A stretch of 64,000 bases of DNA from Verrucomicrobiota bacterium (GCA_028293545.1 JAQGOP010000038.1:1-64000); one strand, 5' to 3'; positions 1 through 8,057 are shown, numbered from the stretch's first letter. Notes: generated by a model from the sequence alone, not told the origin. A program made the numbers and translations.

Positions 1-2
1 CG

Positions 3-569
3 GTCGGCGCTTTCGCGCTGCCGTCGACCACGAGCAAGGACGCGGCGCTGGTCACGAGCCTGGCGGGCGGGGTCTATTCCGCGAAACTCAAGGGCAGCAA
101 CAACACGACCGGCACGGTGCTCGCCGACATTTACGATGCGAATCCCAGCACGTTCAGCGCATCCTCGCACCGCCTGGTCAACATCTCGGCGCGCGCCACG
201 ATGACGAATGACAATCCCTTGATCGCAGGCTTCGTGGTGGGTGGCTCGACGGCGAAGACCCTCCTGATTCGCGCGATCGGACCCTACCTGACCCAGTTCT
301 TCGGCGCCTCGGCGATGGCGGATCCGAAGCTCGACCTCTACATGCGGGTGGGCGGAAACAGCAGCGTGGTTTACTCCAACGACAACTGGGGCGGGACGGC
401 GTTACTAACGTCAACCGGTAACTCCGTGGGTGCGTTCCCGTTGACGGACGCAGCGAGCAAAGATGCTGTGCTGCTGGTGACCCTCGACCCCGGTATTTAC
501 TCCGCAAACGTGCTTGGCGTTAACAACTCGAGCGGCATCACGCTAGTAGAGGTTTACGAGATCCCGTAA
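3..569 (+). CDS. C-terminal part of a repetitive secreted protein (5' end outside window)
   Basis: The reading frame is open from the first bases of the window and ends at TAA 567-569, so only the last 188 residues are visible. They contain two related modules. Each ends in a pattern like VGAFxL...SKDAxLV...GxYSAxxxGxNN(T/S)xGxxLxxxY, at about residues 1-50 and 138-188. Between them lies the stretch LVNISARATM...LIAGFVVGG...LLIRAIGPYL. From memory this module is common in large secreted or surface proteins of Verrucomicrobiota. The function is unknown; secretion or surface location is inferred from the family only. No ATG lies near the window start, and GTG 117 is internal to the repeat, so it is not taken as the start. 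Confidence 0.8.
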   Translation, partial: VGAFALPSTTSKDAALVTSLAGGVYSAKLKGSNNTTGTVLADIYDANPSTFSASSHRLVNISARATMTNDNPLIAGFVVGGSTAKTLLIRAIGPYLTQFFGASAMADPKLDLYMRVGGNSSVVYSNDNWGGTALLTSTGNSVGAFPLTDAASKDAVLLVTLDPGIYSANVLGVNNSSGITLVEVYEIP

Positions 570-655
570 CTCAGCACCGGTCAGCGGGGAGGGGGCGAAT
601 TGGTGGCCGATAGACAGTTCCTAGAACCCTGGCACACACGGTCCGACGGGCAGCC

Positions 656-808
656 CTAATCGCGCCGCTTTATCGAACTATTCCGCCGCCGCTTTACCCC
701 AGTGACTGTGACGAGGTAATCCTTTCCTTCCACCGTGACGGGTATGGTCGCGTTTGCGGCCCGCATCCGGTCCAAGTGTTGAACTATGCGGTCAATGATC
801 GGTGCCAT
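656..808 (-). CDS. Possible 50-residue protein
   Basis: A short ATG-to-TAG frame encodes a 50-residue basic protein: an amphipathic N-terminal stretch (MAPIIDRIVQHLDRM), a beta-like segment (TIPVTVEGKDYLVTVTG) and an Arg/Lys-rich tail. The composition looks protein-like rather than random. It lies 55 bp downstream of another small minus-strand ORF (864-1085), so the two may be co-transcribed. The ribosome-binding site is weak (a GGGG stretch about 15 bases upstream). The family is not recognised. It could be a small antitoxin-like or accessory protein, but nothing shows this directly. Confidence 0.35.
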   Translation of the reverse strand: MAPIIDRIVQHLDRMRAANATIPVTVEGKDYLVTVTGVKRRRNSSIKRRD

Positions 809-863
809 TCATAGAAAAACGGCGCCCCTGTCTGATTCGGAAGGGGTCTTTGGTTCGGCTTCT

Positions 864-1085
864 TCATTTCCAGCGGAGGCGTGATAAAGGAACGATTTCG
901 TCGGAGCCGTCACCATACTCGATCAAATACTGAGGTTCCGGAGCTTCTGCCTCGATTTGAATAACCGAAGCCCGCGAGCCAGACCTAGGCCCTTCTTTCA
1001 CCGAAACGACATCGTTCACAGTTAGGGGAAATTTTTCGGTCTTTGAACCTTCGTAGAATGCCTGCTGTGTCGCTTCAGTGACCAT
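864..1085 (-). CDS. Small hypothetical protein with KOW/SH3-like segment
   Basis: Encodes 73 residues from ATG 1085 to TGA 864. The central part (about residues 23-72: VNDVVSVKEGPRSGSRASVI...EYGDGSDEIVPLSRLR) has the look of a small SH3-like or KOW-type barrel, in which a VxVxxGP.xG turn is followed by a DG.D.xVP.xxL strand. This is a resemblance, not a confident family assignment. It is followed on the same strand by a 50-residue ORF. The codon pattern and charged composition support real coding. Role unknown. Confidence 0.5.
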   Translation of the reverse strand: MVTEATQQAFYEGSKTEKFPLTVNDVVSVKEGPRSGSRASVIQIEAEAPEPQYLIEYGDGSDEIVPLSRLRWK

Positions 1086-1246
1086 ATCGAGCGAGGGATT
1101 TCAGTTATTTTACCGAAGGGAAAGAAGCGTTTCAGAAGCACGTGGCCGAATATCGAGGCAAATATACGTTTCTTGAGTCCGAGAGATTTCGCTACCGCCT
1201 TCTCAAGACGAAGTATTTCGGAACCGACTATGAACTTCCGAAATAA
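1082..1246 (+). pseudogene. Possible gene fragment lacking a start codon
   Basis: An open stretch bounded by TGA 1079 and TAA 1244 reads as about 54 protein-like residues (for example YFTEGKEAFQKHVAEYRGKY followed by TFLESERFRYRLLKTKYFG). It has no usable start codon. The even mix of charged and aromatic residues is unlike the shadow frames around it, which suggests the 3' remnant of a gene. Its parent family is not recognised. It starts exactly where the divergent 73-residue ORF begins, so a deletion or rearrangement junction near 1082-1085 is possible. Confidence 0.3.
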
Positions 1247-1382
1247 TAAAGAGCCCAACCAATATTTCTTGTCGAAAAGATTCTCGACGTTCACCTGAGG
1301 CAATACAACCCGTAAGGCGCAACAGAGGCTTTGGAGAAAGCCGCCTTTGCGAATCGCTCCTTGCCGCATACCACTTACGGCC

Positions 1383-2405
1383 ATGAAGAAGATCGGTTTC
1401 CTGTCCTTCGGTCATTGGACACCCTCACCCCAGTCCCAGGCGCGGTCAGCTGCTGATGTGCTTTTGCTGTCCATCGACCTTGCGGTCGAGGACGAGCGTA
1501 TCGGAATGGACGGAGCCTACTTCCGGGTCCACCATTTCGCCCGACAATTGGCCTCGCCGTTTCCACTGCTGGCGGCGGTGGGCGCACGCACCCGGAAAAT
1601 CGAGATCGGCACCGCGGTCATCGATATGCGTTACGAGAATCCGTACTACATGGCCGAAGACGCCGGCTCGGCCGATCTGATTGCGGGTTCACGGCTGCAA
1701 CTGGGAATAAGCCGCGGCTCTCCCGAACAGGTGATCGATGGATGGCGTCACTTTGGTCATCGGCTCAATGACGGTGAGGACGATGCGGGCATGGGACGGC
1801 GCCATGCCGAAACGTTTCTCGAGCTTCTCGGCGGGATGGGTTTTGCAAAGCCCAACCCGCGCCCGATGTTCGCCAATCCTCCCGGGCTCTTGCGGCTAGA
1901 GCCTTTTTCCGCGGGTCTGCGCGAGCGGATCTGGTGGGGCTCGGCGACCAACGCGACGGCCGTGTGGGCCGCCAAGCAGGGGATGAACCTGCAAAGCTCG
2001 ACCCTCAAGTTCGATGAGTCGGGGGAGCCTCTGCACGTCCAGCAAGCCGCCCAGATCCGTGCCTTCCGCGCCGCTTGGGCCGAGGCCGGCCACACCCGGG
2101 TGGCACGGGTCTCGGTGAGCCGGAGCATCTTTGCCCTCATGAACGATCGTGATCGCGCTTACTTCGGGAGCGACGAGGAGCAGAAGGATCAGATTGGTTT
2201 TCTCGACTCCACCACGCGAGCGGTCTTCGGGCGGAGCTACGCTGCGGAACCGGACATCCTCATCGAGCAGCTCCGAAAGGATGAAGCCGTCGCCGAAGCG
2301 GATACCATTCTGCTGACCATCCCAAATCAACTGGGCGTGGCATATAACGTCCACGTCCTGGAAGCCATTCTCACGCACGTTGCTCCGGGACTTGGTTGGC
2401 GCTAG
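1383..2405 (+). CDS. LLM-class flavin-dependent oxidoreductase (luciferase-like)
   Basis: A 340-residue protein of the bacterial luciferase-like monooxygenase superfamily. These are TIM-barrel enzymes that use reduced FMN or F420. The start MKKIGFLSFGHW gives the usual first beta-strand; ATG 1383 is preferred over the further upstream ATG 1347, which adds an unrelated dozen residues. Family marks include VHHFARQLASPFPLLAAVGARTRKIEIGTAV (about residues 49-79), the ISRGSPEQVIDGW segment (about 107) and the C-terminal barrel with ADTILLTIPNQLG. Length is normal for the family. The substrate cannot be read from sequence. It lies 317 bp upstream of the nitric oxide synthase gene on the same strand, which is suggestive but does not prove a shared role. 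Confidence 0.85.
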   Translation: MKKIGFLSFGHWTPSPQSQARSAADVLLLSIDLAVEDERIGMDGAYFRVHHFARQLASPFPLLAAVGARTRKIEIGTAVIDMRYENPYYMAEDAGSADLIAGSRLQLGISRGSPEQVIDGWRHFGHRLNDGEDDAGMGRRHAETFLELLGGMGFAKPNPRPMFANPPGLLRLEPFSAGLRERIWWGSATNATAVWAAKQGMNLQSSTLKFDESGEPLHVQQAAQIRAFRAAWAEAGHTRVARVSVSRSIFALMNDRDRAYFGSDEEQKDQIGFLDSTTRAVFGRSYAAEPDILIEQLRKDEAVAEADTILLTIPNQLGVAYNVHVLEAILTHVAPGLGWR

Positions 2406-2722
2406 GATGAAGTATACGTCGGGCCGTCTGGAGGACTATGAGTTCAGCTCAGGGGATAGCTTGTTTGGGTCGGCGGCGAATGATGATTGGCGTCTCGCCC
2501 CAGCATTCACCCCAACTTTTCAAACCGAGCCATTTTCGCACTTCCCTGTCGGCGTATCGGCCGTAGTTGTGAATCGAAATGTAAGGATGCAACGCGGTGA
2601 TAAACGCACGCCCGTCGGGATTGCGCCGCGCAGCCTTTCGGACTCCCTTCGTCTTTCCCATGTCCGGTTGTCCCTTCGATTCCTCCACCCCGCGAACGTC
2701 GCATACGGCGGAGTCTGCTTTC
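2406..2722. other. Intergenic stretch before nos, with a doubtful minus-strand ORF
   Basis: No convincing gene is seen on the plus strand. On the minus strand, 2449-2661 can encode 70 residues beginning MGKTKGVRKAARRNPDGRAF, which have a fairly protein-like composition (Tyr, Trp and basic residues). This frame could be a small gene or a remnant; I do not recognise it. The likely nos ribosome-binding site, GGCGGAG, is at 2707-2713. Confidence 0.3.
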
Positions 2723-3817
2723 ATGCCCGTTCCCGCCGACAGGGACCAAGTCGAGTCCGAGCTGGCGTTCTTGGGCGAAGCCCACAGCGGCCCTGTCCTC
2801 GCGGGTCGGCGCGCCGTCTATCGCGTCGCTCTTAGCGCTGGCCACCCCGCACCGCTGACCCCGGCCGAACTCACTTGGGCGGGTCGCATCGCCTGGCGCA
2901 ATCACGCGCGCTGTATCGGCCGCCTCTACTGGCGCACCCTCACCGTACGCGACCATCGCCACCTCGACACGGCCGACGAACTTGCCGCCAGCCTCTGCGA
3001 GCATCTCGCCTTGGCGCAAGGCGACGGCGGAGTCCGTTCGCTGCTCACCGTGTTCGCGCCGCCCGACCGTCCCGGCGGCCCCGCCCCGCGGATATGGAAC
3101 CACCAACTCGGCGCCTACGCCGGCTATCGCGGACGCGATGGCACGATCCTCGGCGACCCGAAAAACGCCGCACTCACCGCGCAAGCCCTCGTGCTCGGCT
3201 GGCTGCCGCCAGCGGTGCGCAGCCGCTTCGACTTGTTGCCGTGGATCATCGCTGGCCGCGATGGACGTCCGCAGCTTTTCCCGCTGCCACCCGGCCTCGT
3301 GCGCGAAGTGCCGCTCCGCCATCCCGACCTGCCGTGGTTTGAAAGGCTCGGGCTGCGTTGGTATGCCGTGCCCGTGATCAGCGACATGCGCCTGCACGCC
3401 GCCGGCACGGATTATCCCGCCGCGCCTTTCAATGGCTGGTATATGGGCACCGAAATCGGCGCGCGAAACCTGGCCGACGTGGATCGTTACAACCTGCTTC
3501 CTATGATCGCCGAAAAACTCGGCCTCGATCGCCGCAGCCCACGCACGCTCTGGCGGGACCGCGCTCTAGTGGAACTCAACCTCGCCGTGCTCCATTCCTA
3601 CGCCGCCGAGGGAGTCAAACTGGTGGACCACCACACCGCCTCGACCGAGTTCATGAAATTCTGCGAACGGGAAAAATCAGCGGGCCGGGACGTGTCCGCC
3701 CGCTGGGATTGGATCGTGCCGCCCCTGTCCCCCGCCACAACCCCGGTCTTCCACGCCCCGCTGCACGAATTTCCGACGACCCCCGATTTTCATGGCCAAC
3801 CCCCGGCGTGGGCCTGA
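2723..3817 (+). CDS. nos: Bacterial nitric oxide synthase, oxygenase domain
   Basis: A 364-residue protein that can be followed end to end against the Bacillus NOS oxygenase as remembered. This heme enzyme oxidises L-arginine to citrulline and NO using electrons from a separate reductase. Visible marks: the heme-ligand motif WRNHARCIGR with Cys64, IWNHQLGAYAGY, the substrate-pocket block APFNGWYMGTEIGARNL with the arginine-binding Glu244, LHSYAAEGVKLVDHHTAS, and the C-terminal DWIVPPLSPATTPVFH. ATG 2723 is chosen because it gives the usual distance to the WRN motif (about 60 residues), follows a GGCGGAG ribosome-binding site, and gives nearly the same length as the 363-residue Bacillus protein; ATG 2660 is an alternative. 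No reductase domain is fused and none is obvious nearby. Confidence 0.95.
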   Translation: MPVPADRDQVESELAFLGEAHSGPVLAGRRAVYRVALSAGHPAPLTPAELTWAGRIAWRNHARCIGRLYWRTLTVRDHRHLDTADELAASLCEHLALAQGDGGVRSLLTVFAPPDRPGGPAPRIWNHQLGAYAGYRGRDGTILGDPKNAALTAQALVLGWLPPAVRSRFDLLPWIIAGRDGRPQLFPLPPGLVREVPLRHPDLPWFERLGLRWYAVPVISDMRLHAAGTDYPAAPFNGWYMGTEIGARNLADVDRYNLLPMIAEKLGLDRRSPRTLWRDRALVELNLAVLHSYAAEGVKLVDHHTASTEFMKFCEREKSAGRDVSARWDWIVPPLSPATTPVFHAPLHEFPTTPDFHGQPPAWA

Positions 3818-3894
3818 GACGGAGTTTGTCACGGGGGGACACACGACCGCACTTCGCGCTTGGCTGGCCCAGAGAACGTTAGGTAAAAAAATCT

Positions 3895-4074
3895 ATGACC
3901 GCACAAGGTGCCGCCTCTGTATTCCAAGTCGCGAGCGTCGACGCGGCACTACGATCTTACACCGACGTCCTTGGTTTCGCCGAGGACTTCCGCTTCGGCA
4001 ATTATGCCGGGGTGAAGCTGGACGAGGCCCTCATTCACCTTTGCGGCCACCGCGAGCATAGCGGCTTCTCATGA
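3895..4074 (+). pseudogene. Truncated VOC-family (glyoxalase/bleomycin-resistance-like) gene
   Basis: This ATG frame encodes only 59 residues, matching the first half of a VOC protein: a FQVASVDAALRSYTDVLGF strand-helix followed by FRFGNYAGVKLDEALIHLCGH. Complete VOC proteins have about 110-140 residues with a second beta-alpha-beta unit. None follows here in any frame, because the stop TGA 4072 overlaps the ATG of the SRPBCC gene (ATGA). It is probably the remnant of a full gene whose 3' half was deleted, with the junction creating the tight overlap. A half-VOC acting as a homodimer is possible but less likely. Confidence 0.55.
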
Positions 4075-4619
4075 GCGGCAATCCCATCGAGACCGATCCT
4101 AAACTCTGGCCGAAGGCGACCGAGCGACAGGTTTTGCGTGTCGGGGATCGAACCAGTGCGCTGCTCCGTCGTCGTTTCGATACCTCCCCCGAAACGATTT
4201 GGGCAGCCTGCACCGAACGCGATCCACTCCGGCGTTGGTTCGCGGACGTGAGCGGCGACCTGCACGAGGGTGCGTCATTGACGTTCGACGTGGGGGCGCC
4301 GTGTCGGTTGACCTCGCGCGTCCTCCGCTGCGAGCCCCCTCGTCGCCTGCGCTTCACCTGGTCCTACCCCGGTCGGGAGATTGACGAGGTAGAGCTTCGG
4401 CTGGCCGCCGCTGGCAACGGCACCCGGCTGGAATTGGAGCATCGCTTAGACGACAAGAGCGAATGGTGGTATGGCGCCGGTTCCGGCTGGGAGTTTGCGC
4501 TGATCAAATTGGGCGTGCTTCTCCGCGGGGGCGATCCTTTGAGCATCAACGCCCAGGAATTCGACCCAATACTTGGTCCGCTCTGGATCACCGCCGGCGC
4601 TGCGATCAAGCAGCGCTGA
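4071..4619 (+). CDS. SRPBCC (AHSA1-like) domain protein
   Basis: A 182-residue protein with one START/Bet v1-type fold of the activator-of-Hsp90-ATPase-like group. The pattern RRRFDTSPETIWAACTERDPLRRWF (about residues 33-57) is the typical first strand and helix. It is followed by DLHEGASLTFDV, a strand with LRFTWSYP, and a C-terminal helix WEFALIKLGVLLRGGDP. Such proteins bind small hydrophobic ligands or act in stress roles; no specific ligand is indicated. Its ATG overlaps the stop of the half-VOC gene, so translation is probably coupled. VOC and SRPBCC genes are frequent neighbours, which supports an ancestral two-gene operon. Confidence 0.85.
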   Translation: MSGNPIETDPKLWPKATERQVLRVGDRTSALLRRRFDTSPETIWAACTERDPLRRWFADVSGDLHEGASLTFDVGAPCRLTSRVLRCEPPRRLRFTWSYPGREIDEVELRLAAAGNGTRLELEHRLDDKSEWWYGAGSGWEFALIKLGVLLRGGDPLSINAQEFDPILGPLWITAGAAIKQR

Positions 4620-4760
4620 GGCGCGAGGTCGTCGGTTGATTTTGAGCCGATTGCAAATCGAGTTTCCGGACGATCTTCGTTTCGATGCGAAGGTTCTTCC
4701 CAAGCTGGAAAATGCTGTCCGGATTGATTCGGTTCCAGACCTTCTTGCCGATGACCTCCC

Positions 4761-5582
4761 TCACTTTGACGGGTCATTTGGCGGCGCCTTGACGGTGGCC
4801 TCACCGATGCTCACGTGCGGGACCAGGGTCTTGAAAACGGGTGCCGGCATCACGGAGCGTCCGACCCCGGCCGCCGCCGCGCTGATGAATTCCGGCATCA
4901 TCTCCTTGAGGTAATTGTTCCACACGTTGGACGTCGTGTGCACGCTCCAAAGCAGGATCTCGTTTTTATGCGGGCCCGGCTGGGATCGGAAAGCGGAGAT
5001 GACCAGGTAGTGCCGCGGCCGCAGGGTCTTCATGTCGTTCGTGTACACTCCAAAGGCGTTTGAACTCATATTCACCTCGGCCGCGCGCGCTCCGAGGATG
5101 ATGCCGCGGAGTTCATCCGCATTGGCGACGAACCCGTGGTCTATGTCCGGATCCGAATTCAGTTCCAAGATGATCGGCGCAATCGTTCCCCATTCGAAGG
5201 AAATCACGAGTGACGGCGGGTGCCTCGCGTTCGCCGGCAGGTAACCTTGGGACGCGAGCATCAGGGCGAGTTTAATGCGAAGCTCGGATTCATTATCGGG
5301 CTTTCGCTCCCAAGAACCCAAGGGCGGGCCTTTCTCTTCGTACTGAAAGAATACGGGGCGATAGTACATGGGGCGCTCCCGATCAGGATGCACGTAGTTG
5401 CGGCCGGCCTTCGTCAGATCCGCCATCATGACGATCGTCTGTTCCTGAGTCTGGTCGGCCTGAAGCTCGAGGCTCAAGGTCAACGCGGAGCCGATGCCGG
5501 CAGCGAGCAAGAGAAGTCGATCGATGCCAGCGCGAAAACGCAGAGGTCGACCTTTCCGGATGCGTGGGGAGCGAGCATTCAT
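4761..5582 (-). CDS. Exported protein of unknown function
   Basis: A 273-residue protein with a basic N-terminus and one hydrophobic stretch (about residues 20-40, LLLLAAGIGSALTLSLEL), which suggests a signal peptide or membrane anchor. The mature part carries ELRIKLALMLASQGYLP, then a beta-rich core (LVISFEWGTIAPIILEL), and RHYLVISAFRSQPG...LLWSVHTTSN near residue 205. Its order of elements resembles that of the exported protein at 39986-40942, which has GALAKKGY, LVLRINYG, NLIVVDAFD and RVWSTFVSAP, so the two may be distant paralogues. No enzyme motif is seen. Confidence 0.75.
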   Translation of the reverse strand: MNARSPRIRKGRPLRFRAGIDRLLLLAAGIGSALTLSLELQADQTQEQTIVMMADLTKAGRNYVHPDRERPMYYRPVFFQYEEKGPPLGSWERKPDNESELRIKLALMLASQGYLPANARHPPSLVISFEWGTIAPIILELNSDPDIDHGFVANADELRGIILGARAAEVNMSSNAFGVYTNDMKTLRPRHYLVISAFRSQPGPHKNEILLWSVHTTSNVWNNYLKEMMPEFISAAAAGVGRSVMPAPVFKTLVPHVSIGEATVKAPPNDPSK

Positions 5583-5654
5583 CGAGCGGGATGATCCGAT
5601 GGCGAAGGCATGCCGCTTCTTTCCTTGTATGTCTAGGAGAAAGCGGGTTGGGGC

Positions 5655-5750
5655 TCCTGCGCGGCCCCGGGGTCCGGATCCGTCTAGGTTCGGACCTACT
5701 CGCTACCCGCTACTCGCTACTTCGAAAAGCAGGCGGGCCGCCTGCGCTAC
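5655..5750. repeat. Half of a REP-bounded dispersed element
   Basis: Ends in the palindromic 17-mer GCAGGCGGGCCGCCTGC followed by GCTAC, preceded by CTACTCGCTACCCGCTACTCGCTACTTCGAAAA-type sequence. This equals the right-hand half of the elements at 8960-9130 and 10198-10354; the left half is missing here. It lies between the divergent genes at 4761 and 5818. Translated in the frame of the following DUF5069 gene it yields a spurious N-terminal extension, which is one reason the start was placed downstream at 5818. Confidence 0.75.
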
Positions 5751-5817
5751 ATCAAGCTCCGCCCGCTTTGTGCGTGCCGCCCTTGAAGATTTTCGCGCCA
5801 GTACCGTTAATGAATTC

Positions 5818-6255
5818 ATGCCCCCTCCTCCTCCGCCGCCCGGCGTCAGCCCGTATGTGAAGACCAAAGGCCTGGTCTGGTTCGCGCGGATGGTGCAGAA
5901 GGCCCGCCTCCATGCGGCCGGTCAGCTCGGCGCGGACTACACGCCTTGGCTCGGCAAGGGCTTCGATGGACGCTGCCTGCGCTTTCTAAAAGTCGAATAC
6001 CCCGCTGTGCTCACGCGCATGGCGGAAGCCGGCACGGACGACGAAATTCTCGAATGGTGCTTCGCACAGGGCCGTCGTCCTAGCGACGAAGAGATCCTGA
6101 TCTTCAACGAATTCATGGTAAAGCGCGGCATCCGCGACACCGACAACCCCGGCCAGGTCGAAGGCTTCAAAACCCGCAACGGTTTCGGCGGCCGCGCCGA
6201 CATCCTCACCTACTTCGACGTCATCGAAGCCGATGAAGGCCGGCTCCCAGCGTAG
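5818..6255 (+). CDS. DUF5069 domain protein
   Basis: A 145-residue protein. After a proline-rich start (MPPPPPPPG) it has the DUF5069 pattern: GLVWFARMVQKARLHAAGQLG, a short DGRCLRFLKV strand, DDEILEWCFAQGRRPSDEEI and the closing FNEFMVKRGIRD. The family is small, of unknown function, and as far as I recall common in Verrucomicrobiota and Planctomycetota. ATG 5818 is chosen because the frame upstream runs through a dispersed repeat. The gene stands alone on the plus strand. Confidence in the family is good; no function can be given. Confidence 0.8.
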   Translation: MPPPPPPPGVSPYVKTKGLVWFARMVQKARLHAAGQLGADYTPWLGKGFDGRCLRFLKVEYPAVLTRMAEAGTDDEILEWCFAQGRRPSDEEILIFNEFMVKRGIRDTDNPGQVEGFKTRNGFGGRADILTYFDVIEADEGRLPA

Positions 6256-6456
6256 GGCGCGGTCTCCGACCCGCCTCTGGGTGCGGTGCAGAAGTCCTTG
6301 GGATGTCGAACGCCTCATTGAATACGCACGGATGGAAATTTTTCATCGATGGGGATGAAATCATTTGGTTACGATTTGATGTCGCGATGCTATACGTTTG
6401 TCAGGGCCTGGTTTGCTCCTCAGGCCAGTCGCGTCACCGCCAACCTAAATCAAATC

Positions 6457-7461
6457 GTGAAAAAAATCCTCCTGACCCTTGCGTGCAGCCTCGCCGGTTT
6501 CTTAACCCAGTCATCCTCGGCGGCGGCCATCGCGGTCGATGCGGACCTCCCCGGCTTCGTGCCCACCGCCGCGCCGTTGACTGGAAACCTGACCGTCGGG
6601 GGCGACGGGCTCACGCCACTGGTCGAGCGTTTGTTTACCCTTTATCGCGCCGCACATCCGGGCGTCACCTGCACCAACGTCCAGATTGATGACCATGGCG
6701 AACTCGCGCAGCTCACCGACGGAAACGTCCTCGTTGTCGGTTCGCGGGTGACGCCCACCGATCAGGAGGTCGACGCCTACTACGCCAAGGCGGAAGACGC
6801 GCCGCTCGTGATCCCGGCCGGAAAGTGCAACTACAACGTCAAGACCGGCGCGCTCAATGCGCTCGGGATCGCCGTGCCGCAGGACAATCCCATCACGAGC
6901 CTCACCCGCGGACAGGTGGATGCGATTTTTTCCCGCAGTGTTCACGGTGAATTTCCCTCGTCGATCACGGTTTGGGGCCAGCTCGGCGTCACCGGCAAGC
7001 TCGCGCAAGAACCGATCAACACCTACGGCTATTCCCTCGGCAGCACCCGGACGACCGCCTTTTCCCGCCAAGCGCTGCACAACGGCACGCTCCGCCGGGG
7101 ACAGACTGCCGTGAGCGCGAAGAAACTGATCTCAACTTTCATTGCGGCCGACCCGAACGGGATCGGCTACTTTGACACCAGCCTGCCCGCTCCCGGGATC
7201 AAGGTCCTCCCCATCAGCGACGACTCCGGCGGCGAAGCGGCCGCGCCCACCGTCGCGAATATCCAGGCGAACAAGTACCTGTATTATCGCGGAAACTATT
7301 TCTTCGCGAAGGCCGCCACCGAGGATGTGCCGATGAACCCACTCGCGAAGGAGTTCATTCGCCTGGTGCTGAGCAAGGAGGGGCAGGTCGCTGCTTCCGA
7401 AGTTGGAATCGTCCCGCTCGGTGCCCGCGAAGCCAAGGCGCTGCTGCTCCTGATACCCTGA
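6457..7461 (+). CDS. PstS-like phosphate-binding (PBP-type) periplasmic protein
   Basis: A 334-residue exported protein. GTG 6457 gives a clean signal peptide (VKKILLTLACSLAGFLTQSSSAAA). The mature part follows the PstS/PBP-like pattern: LTVGGDGLTPLVERLFTLY, NPITSLTRGQVDAIFSR and then YGYSLGSTRTTAF in the ligand-binding region, ending with LAKEFIRLVLSKEGQ. Members bind phosphate for PstABC uptake, or are stand-alone scavengers. No pst genes, porin or PhoU are adjacent, so it is orphaned here. The upstream ATG at 6349 would put a non-signal extension before the signal peptide and is not preferred. Confidence 0.8.
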   Translation: MKKILLTLACSLAGFLTQSSSAAAIAVDADLPGFVPTAAPLTGNLTVGGDGLTPLVERLFTLYRAAHPGVTCTNVQIDDHGELAQLTDGNVLVVGSRVTPTDQEVDAYYAKAEDAPLVIPAGKCNYNVKTGALNALGIAVPQDNPITSLTRGQVDAIFSRSVHGEFPSSITVWGQLGVTGKLAQEPINTYGYSLGSTRTTAFSRQALHNGTLRRGQTAVSAKKLISTFIAADPNGIGYFDTSLPAPGIKVLPISDDSGGEAAAPTVANIQANKYLYYRGNYFFAKAATEDVPMNPLAKEFIRLVLSKEGQVAASEVGIVPLGAREAKALLLLIP

Positions 7462-7572
7462 AGGCAGGGCAGGATAATAGCAGCGGAGGATGCGGGTCGC
7501 ATGCAGTCAGCAAAGGGAGCTGCCTCCCTCATGACTGCAGCGATCGCGTAAACGCGGGTTAACGTGCGCGCC

Positions 7573-7959
7573 TCACGCCCACGCCAACCACAGCAGCACG
7601 GCTTGCAGCGCCATCGTCACGTGGATGATCCGCTCTGACACCCGGCGAAGATTCTGTTTCGCCTCGGCGAACTGGGGCGTGTCATGGGCATTGAAAACCT
7701 TTGCTTCCGACGCGTTCGACGGCGGGGGCCGGAAAGCCAGGCGCTCGTACACTGTACGCAAGCGGTGAAACATCACCAGGATCAGAACCGCTTGGAGCGC
7801 CGACAACCCGCACACCGCGGCCACCAGGCGAACATTTCCCGGATGCCGCACGCCGATCGCCAATGAAACCGCGATTCCCGACCCCACTCCGAGCATCACG
7901 TAGGTCGCAAGAAACCGGTCGAGCCAGCGGTCCCGGTAATTTTCTTCAGTGTCACCCAT
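7573..7959 (-). CDS. Small three-helix membrane protein
   Basis: A 128-residue protein with three likely membrane segments: about residues 15-36 (FLATYVMLGVGSGIAVSLAI), 43-66 (RLVAAVCGLSALQAVLILVM) and 111-128 (IIHVTMALQAVLLWLAWA). The soluble loop between helices two and three is charged and contains EAKQNLRRVSERI. The C-terminus ends inside the last helix. No family is recognised and no neighbour explains it. It is divergent from the amidohydrolase gene at 8058. Confidence 0.65.
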   Translation of the reverse strand: MGDTEENYRDRWLDRFLATYVMLGVGSGIAVSLAIGVRHPGNVRLVAAVCGLSALQAVLILVMFHRLRTVYERLAFRPPPSNASEAKVFNAHDTPQFAEAKQNLRRVSERIIHVTMALQAVLLWLAWA

Positions 7960-8057
7960 GCGGCCTTTGATAGATTTGAAAAACGACGGGTTGGCGATTT
8001 CGAATTATTGTAAAATTCAGCCGACATTTGCGCGAAGCGCGGCACGCTGGCGGCGTC

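Noticed and set aside
1022-1384. Minus-strand frame of 120 residues
   Set aside because: Overlaps the more protein-like 73-residue frame and the plus-strand fragment; no recognisable features.
5494-5817. N-terminal extension of the DUF5069 gene
   Set aside because: The frame passes through a dispersed repeat; the same artefactual peptide ([15 protein letters not shown]-like) appears upstream of other genes.
6364-6400. Possible sigma70 promoter before the PstS-like gene (TTGGTT ... TGCTAT)
   Set aside because: Match and spacing are only fair, and promoter rules for this phylum are uncertain; no Pho-box-like repeat is seen.
7500-7540. Hairpin GCAGTCA...TGACTGC after the PstS-like gene as a terminator
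   Set aside because: A stem is possible, but there is no T-tract, so it is not supported as an intrinsic terminator.
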